64,000 bases of DNA from Tolypeutes matacus. Lineage: Eukaryota; Chordata; Mammalia; Cingulata; Chlamyphoridae. Below the pieces are notes generated by a model, which did not search any database, was not told the DNA's origin, and saw only the letters and a program-made list of their open reading frames with translations. Position 1 is the first letter of the stretch; every line of letters starts with the position of its first letter. The position numbers and the translations under genes are program-made. Where the stretch lies: contig JAKSZT010054335.1 in assembly GCA_026826555.1 (NCBI GenBank), positions 8,636,359-8,700,358 on the forward strand, read 5' to 3'. Of the stretch, positions 1 to 11,739 are shown one piece after another.

Positions 1-790
1 CAGGTTGTCTATTGGCACCACAGCCACTCCTGCTCAAGCCAGAATTCCAAAGACTCACCCTTGATCCTGCCATTTCCCTCATCCCTCACTTCCAATCCAT
101 CTCCAAGTCTTATTGGTTACAGCTCCAAAAATACATCTAAAATCTGTCTACTTGTCTCTGTCTCACTGCCCAGACGCGTGTGAACCACCACTGTCTCTCG
201 CTGGACTTTGGAAATAGTCTCCCAACTGGTCTACCTGCCTGCACTCTTGCCTTCCACAGTCAGTCCTCTACCTAGAGGATGGAATGCTTTTTTTAAAACA
301 TAAATCGGATGATGGCTCTCCCTTGACTATAACTTCCATGGTTTCCCTTTCTCCGAGACTCAGATTCAAAGTCCTTGTCACAGGCTATGAAGTTCTGCGT
401 GATCAGACTCTGGCCACTTCTCCAAAAATCTCCCTCTTGCTTACTCTGCTCCAGGCGTAAAGGCCCCTTCTTTCTTCCTAATGCATAGCAGATACTGTCC
501 TGGCTCTGGGCTTTTGCCTATTTTCCCCCTTTCCTCTAGCTGTTCACTTAGCTCATTCATTCCCATCTTTTTGGACTAAACTCATGTCCCTTCCTGAGAG
601 AGGCCCTTCCCAACCACACTGTCTAAAGTTGGATTCCTTCATCCAATTAATCTGTTTTTCACAGTCTAGAATTACCATTACATTCCATGAAGCAAGAACC
701 AGTTTTCTTGTTTGCCTTTTTGTCCCAAGGGCATAAAACAATGCCCAGCACATAGTAGAAACTCAATAAGCATCTGTTGATTGACTGAAG
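1..790 (+). repeat. L2 LINE fragment with 3' end
   Basis: The text follows the L2 consensus order as I know it: a 'gcgtgatcagactctggccac' type segment near 398, a CTCCAG/TTCCT block, then the typical 3' end 'gcccagcacatagtag' with 'actcaataagcatctgttga' at 741-781. It is old and diverged. A purine-rich (GGAA-type) tail follows at 788-845. Confidence 0.7.
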
Positions 791-879
791 GAAGGACAGA
801 AAGACAGATGGAAAAAAGAAGGAAAGAAGAAAGAAATAAAAAAGGCTGCATTTTTATTCTTACTTTTTCCTCCCTCCCA

Positions 880-2048
880 AAATAGCATTTCTCCTCTTTC
901 CATCATTTAAGGCATTACTCTATTAGTCCACTGGTCTGTACTTGTACCCAAACCACACTGTCTTAGTCACTACAGCTTTAAATATGCCTGTGTCTGGCAG
1001 GGCAAATCACCTACCTTACTCTACTTCTTCAAGAATATCTGAACTTCCATATCCATTTTAGAATCAGCTTGTCAAGTTACACATACACATATACACACCA
1101 CCACTGTAATTTCTTCATTGGGATTGCAGTAATCCACGGATAAGTTTGGGGATAATTGCCACCTTTACATTATGTGATCTTCCAATCTATGAAGACAGTA
1201 TACTCTCCATTTATTTGGCTCTTTCAACAAATGTCTTTCAAAATGATTTATTATTTCTCCATAAAGGTCTTACATATCTTTAACTAGATTTATTCCTAAA
1301 TACTTCCTAGTTCTTTTCTTTTTTTTTTTTCTTCCTAGTTCTTTATGCTTTTCTAAATGACATCTCTTTTTTAATGTCCTTTTTAAACTGTTTTTTTTTA
1401 TTTTTCTTGTATTTTTATATTTAATATTTTATATCTGGAAATTGCTTTTATTAATTCTAATAATGTATCTATACAATCTTGTGAATTTTCTTTGAACAAA
1501 TCATATCACATGCAATTAATGAGTTTGTTTCTTCTTTTCTAATCCTTACACTGTTTGTTTCTCTTTAATTCACTATTATAGTGTAATTTTGCGGTGAGGA
1601 CATCCAGTACAATGTTGAAAAGAATATTAATAGCAGGCATCCTCACTTTTTTCCTGATCCCAAAGGGATGCTTTCAATCCAAGCCTGATGTTTGTGTCAA
1701 GTTTTTTAAGATACCCTTTATTGGTTTATGAAGCTCTCTTTTGTTAAGAATGTTTATCATGAATGGATATTTAATTTTATCGACAATTTTCTGCATGTAT
1801 TAAGATATTCACATGGTTTCTTCTTTAATCTGTTCAAGTGGTGAATTATGTTAATTGATTTTCTAATGGTAAGTCAACTTTGCAATCCTGAGATAAGCCC
1901 AACTTGGTCATGATGACCTTTTTTACACATTGGAGAATTCAGTTTGCTAGTAATTTGAGATTTTTGTATCCATGTTGATGAGTAATATTTGGTCCATAAT
2001 TTTCCTTCCTATTCCTCTTCTTCTATACCAGTCTTTGAGTAAGATTAG

Positions 2049-2085
<37 letters not shown>

Positions 2086-3660
2086 TAAATGTTATTTTTT
2101 TATATATATATATTTTTTAAAGGTACTTAGATTACATAAATATTACGCAGAAGTTACAAGGATTCCCATGTCCCCCACCTCCCACACCTCCCACCACATC
2201 CCACACAAACATCTCCCACAAGTGTGGCCCACCACCCTCAATGGACTTACACATCCTGGGGCCTTGCCACCAACCATAGACCACAGTTCACATCGTAGAC
2301 CCCACTCTCTCCCAATTATTTATTCCTCATTAGAATTCACTAGTTGGAGGTCAAGGTTTGCAACTACTGATTTAATTTTCTTAATAGCTATGGAACTACT
2401 CAGGTTTTCTGTTTCTCAAGTTGGTTTTGGTAAGGTTATATTTTTCTAAGAATTTTTCCTTATCTAGATTTTCAAGAAGATTAACAAAGTTGTACATACG
2501 ATTCTCTTTTCTTTTAGAGGTCTATACCAGCAGTACTTAAGTCACCTTTTTCTTTCTTAATAATAGCGATTTGCATTTTCTCTAATAATTTTTTCTCTGT
2601 GAGTCTTGCCAAAGATTTGTCAATTTAATCAGTCTCTTCAAAGAACCCACCTTTGGCTTACTGATCCTCTCTCCTTCTTTGATATTTTTTTATTTCAGTT
2701 AATCCTGCATCTTATCTTAATTACATCTATCCTCCATTCTACACATTTTGCTTATCTTTTCTAACTTCTTAAGACAGAATTTTCAGCTTATTTTCCTTTC
2801 CAATAAATTTATTTAAGACTTATATTTCCTTCTAAGAACTGCTTTAATATGTAGAATATTTCTTACTGTTTGGTTTTAAATATTTCCTAATTTCAATTTT
2901 GATTTATTCTTTGACTTTAAGGTTATATAGAAACGTGTTTCTTAATTTTGAAACATATGTGGTGTTTCTAGTTATCTTTATGCTATTGAATTCTAGCTTA
3001 ATTGTGTTTTAGTCAGAGAACATATGCTGTATGATAGTAATGCTTTGAAATTTACTGATAATTTTTGGCTCAGTATTTTGCAAATGTTCCCTGTGTGCTT
3101 GAAAAGAATGTCTTCTGCAGTTGTGAGGTGCAATGCTCTGCGTATGTCCCCTGGAAGGGAAAGCTCACTGTGTGATGCAAAGACGCTATAACCTTGCTTA
3201 TTTGGGTGCCTGTTCCAGCCCTTACTGAGAGGGCAGTGTATGAAAATATCTCCCACTATAATGGTTTGGTCTCTTTTCCCTTATGGTTCTGTCTTGAAGC
3301 TGTATTATTAAGTGCATATATATTTTAAGTTGTTATTTCTTCCCAATAAAGTGAAACTTTTATCATTACAAATTGAACTTCTTTATCTCTAGAAATGCTT
3401 TTTGCCTTAAGATCGCTTGCCTGCTGCTAATTAGGTACGCTTGCTTTCTTTTGGTTTAGAATTTGCCTAATACAACTTTAGCCATCCTTTTACTTAAGTA
3501 AGTAAAAGTTTCCTTAGGGTTTTTATATATCTCTGGAAAATACATACAATTAGATCTTGGGTTTTTATTTCAGTTCTGTGAATCCAATATTTGTCTTTTA
3601 ACCAGAGCTTTCCATCTACTTATTTTATTGAGAATACGGATAGATTTGGATTGTGCCCAT
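880..3660 (-). repeat. Old L1 LINE, ORF2 region, antisense
   Basis: Recognisable reverse-strand L1 ORF2 landmarks appear in order. They are the 'agatttattcctaaatactt' segment near 1288, the 'cagtacaatgttgaaaagaa' and 'catcctcacttttttcctga' segments near 1605-1655, 'ataagcccaacttggtcatga' near 1894, and the 'accagcagtacttaag' region near 2525. Frames are heavily broken. A different repeat interrupts it at about 2045-2330. The 3' boundary in window coordinates is approximate. Confidence 0.75.
2045..2330 (-). repeat. Repeat fragment inserted in the L1, xenarthran-type
   Basis: An (ATTT)n tract at 2050-2082 is followed by a segment with 'aaaggtacttagattacata' and a CCCAC-rich stretch that breaks the continuity of the flanking antisense L1. 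I associate this text with L1-type 3' ends common in armadillo DNA, but the family assignment is from memory. Confidence 0.4.
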
Positions 3661-3689
3661 CATTATATTTTGGGCTTTCTATTCATTTC

Positions 3690-3800
3690 TTTTGAAACTT
3701 TTTAGTTCTCTCTCACACTCTCTCCCTCTCTCCTTCCCCCTCTCCTCTTCTCCCTCTCCTTCCACCCTCCCTCCTTTCTTCCCGCCCCCACCCCACTTTC
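3690..3800. repeat. Polypyrimidine (TCCC/TCTC) low-complexity tract
   Basis: Nearly uninterrupted C/T sequence on the + strand, apparently grown at the edge of the old L1. The serine/proline/leucine reading frames across it are products of base composition and not genes. Confidence 0.85.
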
Positions 3801-4021
3801 TTTTATCCTCTCTTGACTTATTTTGGATTATTTTTCCTTGTTCCATTTTCCCCTTTACTAATTTGAAAATCAAATGCTCTGTTTCTATTCTTTGAGTAGC
3901 TACCTTAGAAATTACAGCATGGGTAGTTAACTTAAAGTCACAAGTGGCGCCATGATAAGAGTTAGAAAATGAAAGACATATAGAGAAACACAGGTATAAG
4001 ACCTGTGGCGATGAGGGCAAG

Positions 4022-4115
4022 AAGTGGGTGTAGCTCAGCAGTGGAGCCCCTGCTTCACACGTACAAGGTCCCGGGCTAATCCCTGGTACCTCCTAAAATT
4101 TTTTAAAAAATAAAA
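4022..4115 (+). repeat. DAS SINE fragment (tRNA-derived)
   Basis: A tRNA-like head carries an A-box resembling 'tgtagctcagcagtggagc' and a B-box-like 'aggtcccgggctaatccc', followed by 'tggtacctcct' and an A-rich tail. This is the pol III-derived SINE widespread in armadillo DNA. It is diverged and not a functional tRNA gene. Confidence 0.8.
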
Positions 4116-5439
4116 AGAGATGAAGGCAGAGATTGGAATTATGATTCCACAAACCAAGTTATGCCAGCGATTGACAGTAGCCATCTGAAGTTAGAAGGGG
4201 CAAGGAAGATTCTCTCCTAGAGACTTCAAAGGGAACATGACTTGCCAACACCGTGAGAAAATAAAATTCTGTTGTTTTAAGCCACCAACTTTGTGGTAAT
4301 TTATTTCAGCAGCCCTAGGAAACCAATATAGTCATCAACACTTAAAGACTTAAAGACTATTGCTTACTGTTTGGGATCTGGAAGCAATATATTTTTCCAA
4401 ATCCTTAAGACTCAAAGCTTTTGGAATCTGTTTCCTTTCATTTCCTCTTACAAGCCAGGCAAATATTTCCTGAGCTCCTGTCTTTCTTGTAATGCCTTGC
4501 CTCCCTAACCAATTACAACTGACACATAATACTAAGGCTCTGTTTTTACCAAACTTTCCCTGGAGCTACAGGCTCGGGAGCCTCAAGATCAGCCAGGATT
4601 ATCAGAGATAATACTTTTACCACGGCATGACGCGGATCAACTCTTTCTAAGCCTTCTTGTATCAGTTTCCTTGTCGCCCACCACACGACTACTAAGCCAG
4701 CACCATACTTTCTTTCTACGTTATCAATTTCCACATTACTCAATTACTACTATATACTAGCTGCAGTGACAACCCCTAAATCTCAGGCTTAATACAATAG
4801 AGATTTACTTTTCACAGAGCATCCAGTGCTGGTTGGGAAACTGTCCTTGGAGGGTCTGCTCCAAGTAGTGATTCAGGGATCTAAGACCATTCTTTCTGGT
4901 GATGTCACTACCTTCATTGATGGCCATGGAAGTGGATAAAAAAGTACAGAGGGCTTAATAGCATTACTTCTGTCTTCAATCCATCAGCCAGAACCCAATA
5001 ACATCCTAATTTATCTGGAAATTAGGCTGGAAAACATAGTCTTTCTTTGTGTCTAGGAAGAGGAAAAGTGAATAGTGACCATCAAGTCAGTCTCTGCCAC
5101 ACCCTAAGATGCATTATTGTTTAATCCAGTCAGTATTCATTTAGATTCACTCTTATACTTCAGACTTTCTTGCTCTTTTTATCTTCCTGCTTATCAGACT
5201 TTCTTTCTTGACTCACTTTCCTTCTGCCTGCAGTACAGCCTTTAGAATTTCTCCTATTGAATGCCTTCTGGCAGTAACCTTTCTCAGTTTTGTTCATATG
5301 AAATTTGCCCTTCAGTTTTCCGTTGTCCTTGAGAGATATGTGTCATTTATTCAAAATTCTAGCCCATGGTTATTTTATCTCATTCCATTGAAGGCATTAT
5401 CACACAGTGTTCTGGCTGAAAGCAGTCAGTTTTCATTTT

Positions 5440-6235
5440 GATTGTTGTCTCTTTCAAAATGGCCTATGTTCTCTGGATGCGTTTTAAGTCTTCTTTTTGT
5501 TTTCAGTGTTCTGCAATTTCATGATAACATGTCTAGGTATGGATTTATTTACATTTATGATACTGAGGATTCATTAACTTCTTGAATCTGTGGATTTGTG
5601 ATTTTCTTTGGTTCTGGAAAGTTCTCAGCCATTATCTATATGAGTATTAGAAGCCACTGCATTCTATCTCTTCTCCTTTTGGACTTTGATTAAACATATG
5701 CTAAGCTTTCTCACTCTATTCTCCATATCTCTTAAATCTTCTTGATATTTTCCATCTTATGTCTCTCTGTGTTGCATTCTGGATAATTTCTTCTAACATA
5801 TCTTCAATTCACTAATTCTATTCTAGCAGACTCAAATCTAATGTGAAACTTTCACAGTTTTTTATTTTAATTAATATATTTTAATTCTAAAGTTCCATTT
5901 ACTTTTCAAAACTTCTTGATTATTTGTGGTTTCCAGTTGTCTGCACATATCTTTAAATTTGTCTTTTGTATCTTTAAACACATCATACCTGGGAGATGAT
6001 TTTACTCTCTGAAGAACTTGCTCATCTGTTTTCACATCTATGGCTTCTCCTCTTATTCTCAGTGCCTCATTCTTTCTGTGTTTGTTTGTTAGTTTGCTAC
6101 TGCAACTCTTGGACACCTCTGCGGGATTTCTTTGAGGCCTTGGATGAAGGAGGGCCCCCCAGAGATTGTTAGCATTTCCTTCTGCAGGGCACCTTGTAGG
6201 ATTGCTCAATTAAATTCTCAGTTTGAAACACCTAA
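5440..6235 (-). repeat. L1-like LINE fragment, antisense
   Basis: The text resembles antisense L1 5'/ORF1-side sequence: a 'gtctctctgtgttgcattct' region near 5762, 'aattcactaattctattcta' near 5805, and the leucine/lysine-type reverse frame around 5880-6200. Boundaries and subfamily are uncertain. Confidence 0.5.
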
Positions 6236-6311
6236 GTAGTGTGAATACCAGCTGAAATTCCTTGTGAATGCCACTTAGTGGTTCTAAATTCTCATGGTTA
6301 ATCTCTTCTCC

Positions 6312-6315
<4 letters not shown>

Positions 6316-6342
<27 letters not shown>
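6316..6342. repeat. (CA)n microsatellite
   Basis: About thirteen uninterrupted AC units follow 'ccaa', a likely length-polymorphic dinucleotide repeat. Confidence 0.95.
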
Positions 6343-6463
6343 TCCTGGGATCTAGCACCAGATAGTCAATTTTCCTGGCATTCTCCTAGGCTTGTTTCTG
6401 GTTTTCCCTTATTCAAAGGCGATAGATCTTTGTATGCATTCTCTGGAGGGACTCCTGTTAGAC

Positions 6464-6835
6464 CAGGGCTTCTCAACCTTTTTTGATCCACGGACCCCTT
6501 GGCCAGTCAGGTGAAAATTACGGACCCCTTCTCAGAATGTAGCGGCAGAGAGTTTCATGACACTCAACCAGCGGCGGGTGTAACAACTGCCGTAATTTCA
6601 AAGCGTGGATGAGCGTGAGCGAGTTTTCTAGATGTGCAACAACTCATGTGATGTGGAATGAACATGACTGTAATTTACTGCAGACATTCATAAGTGAAGG
6701 AAATGCTAGGTTTCAGTTAAGGATCAGAGAAAATGAAGATAAGAAGTTGATTTTTTTCAATTCAAGCTCACAAACCCCCTGAAATCTTTCCACGGACCCC
6801 TTGAGGGTCCGTGGGTCCCTGGTTAGGAACCCCTG
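6464..6835. mobile_element. Non-autonomous hAT DNA transposon, complete
   Basis: The element begins CAGGGCTTCTCAACC and ends GGTTAGGAACCCCTG, which form imperfect terminal inverted repeats (about 12 of 15 match). It is bordered by 8-bp direct repeats TGTTAGAC (6456-6463) and TGCTAGAC (6836-6843), the size expected for hAT insertion. There is no transposase frame, so it moved with an enzyme supplied in trans. Subterminal 'ccacggacccctt' motifs occur at both ends. A relative in the opposite orientation lies at 39329-39522. Confidence 0.85.
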
Positions 6836-8789
6836 TGCTAGACTTTCTGCCTTAGGCAGATTCTGGTCTGTTTTTCTTGCTCTCCAGTGAGACCCTTAAA
6901 ACTCAAGCTCAGAAAAATAAAAAAATAAAAATTAAAAAAATTTTTAAAAACCTTAAGCTCAGAGTCCCTCAGTTCTGAATATGATGGCCATTCTTTCTCA
7001 TTCCTTGGGAGCATGTTACACACTGTTCTGACCTCCATTCTGGATTTTCGCAGTAATCCGGTTGAAAACAGTCAGCTATCAATCGAACCATCGTTCCTTT
7101 AAAAGCAATCTGCCTTTTTCTCTGATGCTTTTTTAAATCAGGGGAAAAGCTGGCTTCAGTGATCGATCTCTTTCTAAATTTCCATGTTTATTTAATGTTT
7201 GGATGCCGAATTACTTGCTTTATGGACACATCATCAACGTATTTCAGATATTATTATCCAGACTTTTTAGTTGTTTTCCATGGTATGTGCCAAGTTCACA
7301 GCCCACCATATCACACTGTCTTCTTTCATTCTTCACCCATGCAAGGCCCATCCCATCGCCAAGTGCCTACCTCCCTAGTGGAGGACAGGTACTAGGCTTG
7401 CTTTTCATTCTATTGTGAAAATAAAGCATCCTCATTACAGCAAGGTGAAAAATACAGAAAAGTTTACATCTAAAATTGGAAGTCAGCTCCAAGTCCTGCT
7501 ATCCAAATATATACGGTTTCCAAGTTGGTTCATTTCCTTCCAGCCTTCTTTTTTTCAAATAGAAGTTTTACTTAATGGTGAGATAAATTAAAGAAATGAT
7601 TAATTAAAGTTGAAGGAATACTCTGCAGCTACTAAAAGTAATTGTTTCTAAATATGTGATAACATGAAGAAAGGCTTTCAATGCAATGCTGAGCTGGGCA
7701 GGCCACAGGCAGCAAATGATGAGCTGGAGCCGGCGGGGGGCGGGCGGGGGGGGGCAGCCAGGAGCAGGCGCTCTGCAAATGTGCTGATGCGAGGCCCCAA
7801 GCCCAGGTGCTGCTCCACAGCGCCACCCGGAGGGGTTCCGCTCTCTCGCCCTCTATAAAGACGACAGAAGAATTGATAGAGGATAACTGGATTGATTCAT
7901 GCACGAATCCAGTCACATACAATTTACTTAGAGTTTAACATAGCTAATTATAGACAAAAAGCAGTTACTGCTATTTAAGGAGATCCTAGTACTAATTTCC
8001 CAAACTTCTGTCCCCACTAAGGAACCGGTGGAAACGCTCGGCCTGGTGTGATCACAGCAAGAGCCAAGGCCTGTCTTCCTGCGCAGGCGCCAGTGGGCGT
8101 TTCCTGTGTCCTTCCCAGGCCGTTTGTCCTACCAGGCTCGTAGCTGGTCGGTGGCTGTTAAATGTCCGGGCCTGTTCCCAGCCTCCACGCTCGTACTTGC
8201 CCAGAGTTTACTGTCAAACAAAAACCTTTATCAATTGTGCTGCTGAAGAAACTTTGCATTCCCCTAGTAGCCTCTACTGAAGGCTCCGTCTAGTTGCCAA
8301 CCCTCGGTTTCTGTCTCAGTTTGTCAGCCGCTTCTGTGAGCCGCTCACAGAGTTGGTGCTTCAAGCTCTGCTCCCAGTACCAGGAGCGTCACTTCCAGAC
8401 CGGGTCTAAGGTGAACAAGGATGTTCCTCATGGAGAAAATAATCTGATGATTCTGTGTAAGTGGAGTAAGCCTCCTCCTTTGGGATTTGCTCACTGCGAC
8501 GTGATGGTAAAACTGCTGCTGTACAGGTGTGCTCAGCACGACATCCAGGCATCCAGGCCAGAGAGTGGCTCTTAGGAGGTGCTCGCTCCAGTATGTGCCA
8601 GTCAGTATGTGTTGACTGACTCACTGACAGTCGAGCCCAGACATTTCTTTCTAATTAGAGAACATATCTATTTTTTAAAAACATCTATATATCTTTATAC
8701 ACCACAGCACAATAGTTTTTTTCTCTTGTAGGACTTACCGTATTTGGTTAGCAATGAAGACTTTGGAGGTCTTTGTCCTGTCTCTGTAA

Positions 8790-8935
8790 TTAAAGCATTA
8801 ACTCCTTGAGGGCAGGCAACCACGTACCTCTCTCCACATGCCTCACAGGCCAGCAGTGTCATGCACGTGCGTGGCTGGCGTTCAGTGAGGAGGAGCTCGG
8901 TTGGTTGATATGAGTGCTAGGTCCATGAAATCATA
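8790..8935 (+). repeat. L2 LINE 3' end fragment
   Basis: It contains 'aactccttgagggcaggcaa' and then a degraded CAGTG/TCAGTGAGG tail, which is the order of the L2 3' terminus. Diverged and short. Confidence 0.55.
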
Positions 8936-9405
8936 GACACGTGCAATTTCAGAGCCAGTGGGGGCAGCAGATGTCCACTGCCCCAAGAGGAGAACTGCCC
9001 TATTAGATGTTTAGCCAGTGCCTGTGGAGTGGAGTCGGCCGTGCCCTACCCCGGAGGCAGCTTCCCTTCAGGTAAAGAATAGGTCTGTTCTCACTTCTCT
9101 GTGCTCTCCATCATACCTACCCCACTCCCATACCCAAGGGGTAGGACCTGTGACCTTGGAACAGAGTGAAGGTAAGATGACCACCTCCACAGTATAAGAC
9201 CCCACCTCTGCCACAGTCAGGGAGGTACAGTGACACTGGGGGCCACAGAAGGCTGACTGTGTTCCTGAGTAATTTATGACACAGGAAGAGCGGTCTCTGG
9301 AAGCAGCTTCTTAATGGAACGAGCTACTTGGGTCTCTGTCCACAGCTTCAGGTGAAAGCTGGCGAGAACAGCTACCAGGTCCTGACACGGCCTCTTTCTC
9401 TGCAG

Positions 9406-9765
9406 CTGCGGGTCTTCAAGCTGGCCAAGTCCTGGCCCACCTTGAACACACTCATCAAGATCATCGGCAACTCTGTGGGCGCGCTGGGGAACCTCACCAT
9501 CATCCTGGCCATCATCGTCTTCATCTTCGCTCTGGTCGGCAAGCAGCTCCTCGGGGAAAGCTACTGCGAAAAACGGAGCAGCATCTCTGCACCCAACGAG
9601 GAATGGCCCCGCTGGCACATGCATGATTTCTTCCACTCCTTCCTCATCGTCTTCCGGATCCTCTGTGGAGAGTGGATCGAGAACATGTGGGCCTGCATGG
9701 AGGTCGGCCAGAAGTCCGTCTGCCTCATCCTCTTCCTGACGGTGATGGTGCTGGGGAACCTGGTG
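9406..9765 (+). CDS. SCN10A: SCN10A exon 15: domain II S4 end to S6 start
   Basis: Encodes 120 residues, phase 0 at both ends, between a CTGCAG acceptor and a GTGAGT donor. It starts with [15 protein letters not shown] (end of the DII voltage sensor and the S4-S5 linker). It continues through S5 (a hydrophobic run from about residue 25 to 45) and a turret, then the pore loop [15 protein letters not shown], whose glutamate is the DII member of the DEKA selectivity filter, and into S6. The turret resembles Nav1.8 more than Nav1.5. The protein is the pore-forming alpha subunit in the plasma membrane of nociceptors, carrying a slowly inactivating, TTX-resistant Na+ current. The DI residue that sets TTX resistance is outside the window. 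Confidence 0.95.
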
Positions 9766-10964
9766 GTGAGTGGTGAGCCTGCCAGGAGCGTGGTCCCGTG
9801 GGCAGTTGAGGAGACTTCCGGCTTACCCTAAAAAGCTTGGACATTGCACATGTTTATGCCTATATTGTTCCTCCTTGATTTGCAGTCTTCAGAGTTTTCA
9901 AGGTCATGTAGGACGCATTATAAGAAGTGGCCCTTGAGAGGCAATCTGACTTGCTAGAATGAGCATGCACTGTAGAGAGAGACAGACTGGTCTAGAATCC
10001 CAGCTCTACATTTACTAGCTGGGTGACCCAGGGCAAGAGATTTAATGTCTAAAGTCAAGAAAAATACTGCTTACTCATGGGCTTACCAGAAAAGTTCAAT
10101 TACAGGAGATGACATGTAAATTGCCCAGTCTAGTATCTGGAGCCACAGCAGAAACTCAATAAATTTCTTTCCCCACTGTAGGAGGTCTCAGGAGATATTT
10201 TTGCTCAAAGGAACAAGAGCCAATTGATTTCTCCAAGCAGCACAGGTCGAAGCTAGGAGCAGGGGTCGGGCATGACCAGACAAAACGAGAGAGAACCTGG
10301 ACATAAGGATAATAACAAAATCCCCTCTTGGGTTTGGGGGAGTCCCTCTGAGGCCTTCCTGCCCATCGGGCCCAGTGCCCTTTCAGTGCCGCAGCCTGTT
10401 CAGCTCTGCTGGCTGTGAGGTAGGGTGTGCCTCTTCCCCCGTGAGCGTTTTGCACACAGGTGGAAGCTAAGCAGAGAGGGGATGAGGCAATGGATTCAGA
10501 CTGAGCTGGAGAAGCTCCTGCCTGCTTCCCCAGCGCAGGTCTGGCTGGAATCCTGCTCTCTGCCTCTGCCTCTGCCTTTGCTGAACTTGCCGCCCACAGA
10601 GCCGCAGGCCCTCAACCCTCTGAGCTCTTTCACATCCCTCATGCCATTTCCTCTCCTACCCACCCTGAAGTATCCTCATGCCCTGCTTATAGGTGGAGAG
10701 GTGCAAGCAGCCGGGAAGTGTGCCCGGGATTCTAGAATGAGGAGCAGAACCAGCACTCTGGCAGACGAGGCTGGTCCCCAGCAGGCCAGTGTCTGCGCCT
10801 CTCTGCTGCCCCTAAAGCTCCTGGAGCTCAGCAGACTGACCTCCACTGTGGTGGAGGAGGCGTTTCCAAGCCTTGAGTGCTTGGGCCCCGAGGCTCCCCA
10901 AGAGGGGGCGCGCCCTGGGCGGGCAGGGGCAGGCCCCTGGTCTTATCTCCGCCCTCCTCTTCAG
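9766..10964 (+). other. SCN10A: SCN10A intron 15
   Basis: GT-AG intron of 1,199 bp holding one MIR copy (listed separately). The last ~540 bp happen to be open in the frame of the next exon, but splice sites and homology place the coding start at 10965. A CTCF-like motif lies at 10896-10912. Confidence 0.85.
9950..10175 (+). repeat. MIR SINE, sense
   Basis: It follows the MIR core: 'aatcccagctctacatttac', 'tagctgggtgacccagggca', then a segment ending in 'gaaactcaataaatttc'. Old mammalian-wide SINE. Confidence 0.75.
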
Positions 10965-11411
10965 GTGCTCAACCTCTTCATTGCCCTGCTGCTCAACTCC
11001 TTCAGTGCTGGCAACCTCACGGCCCCAGAGGACGACGGGGAGGTGAACAGCCTGCAGCTGGCCCTGGCCCGGGTCCAGGCGTTTGGCCGTCACGCCAGGC
11101 AGGCCCTTTGCAGCCTCTTCCGCAGGCCCTGCCCCTTCCTGCGGCCCAAGGCACAGCCCCAGCTGGTGGTGAAACTCCCACTCTCGAGCCCCACAGCCAG
11201 GGAGCACACTGCAGCTGACGTGGCTGTGGGCAGCCCTGGGGGGCTCTCCCTTCCCAGAGAGCCCAGGCGTGAGCATGGCAACTGCATCACCAGCCCCGAC
11301 ACGTGGGTCTCTGCACCCATGGCCGCGGGCGAATCTGACCTCGATGATTCTGAGGCTGAGGAGGAGGAGGATGCTTGGAGCTCTGGGCAGGAAGTGGTCC
11401 CCAAGGGACTG
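10965..11411 (+). CDS. SCN10A: SCN10A exon 16: domain II S6 end and II-III linker
   Basis: Encodes 149 residues, phase 0. It opens with [20 protein letters not shown] (the cytoplasmic half of DII S6), then the acidic [18 protein letters not shown] segment. A basic, Cys-containing stretch ([10 protein letters not shown]) and VVKLPLSS follow, and the exon ends in a strongly acidic run ([16 protein letters not shown]) and VVPKGL. The linker is cytoplasmic and fast-evolving in the family. Acceptor CTCTTCAG, donor GTAAGA. The sequence is closest to Nav1.8 as I remember it; the II-III loop length also fits. Confidence 0.93.
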
Positions 11412-11739
11412 GTAAGAGTTCGTCCCATGGGATGGCCGTGGGAAGCAGGGAAGGGCCTCAGGGCTGGGGTGGCCCAGGGCGGGAGGACTCCCAATCAGGG
11501 CTGGCACAGCCTTCAGGAGCTGGCCTAGGAGCTTGCCGAGCTCTCCAGAGAAGGTGGCATTTGAGCTGGGCCTGGAAGAAAGAGGCAGACAGGAAGGAGG
11601 CAGAGGTTGGCTGATCCCCTGGCCACTGTGAGATGCTCGGGGATTCTCTTCACACAGCTGCCCTGCTCAGGCCCTGGCTTGAGATGAATGGGATTTCTCG
11701 AAGAACAGGGTTTTGCCCAAGAGTAAGACATCCAATCTT

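Larger units (their letters stand above)
1..9405 (+). other. SCN10A: SCN10A intron 14 (3' part only)
   Basis: No sodium channel coding segment is visible before the acceptor at 9404-9405, so this is the 3' end of the intron preceding the domain II S4-S6 exon. The upstream exon lies outside the window. Most of 1-7000 is old interspersed repeat, listed separately. Stretches 4120-5430 and 7000-7640 are AT-rich with no assigned content. From 7640 to 9400 the DNA is more GC-rich and mostly non-repetitive, apart from an L2 tail near 8790, and could hold regulatory sequence. The intron number assumes the usual 27-coding-exon SCN10A structure. Confidence 0.8.

Noticed and set aside
4022..4100. A possible tRNA gene with A-box and B-box
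   Set aside because: The cloverleaf is incomplete and the unit has an A-rich tail and many relatives in the window; it is a DAS SINE head.
7640..7870. A short GC-rich spike that could be a promoter or CpG island
   Set aside because: It is only about 200 bp long, CG-rich mainly because of a G run (7736-7754), and has no exon or core promoter beside it.
10425..10964. A 180-codon upstream extension open in frame with exon 16
   Set aside because: It ends exactly at a CTCTTCAG acceptor, exon 15 joins exon 16 in phase 0, and the extension shows no sodium channel homology. It is GC-rich intron 15.
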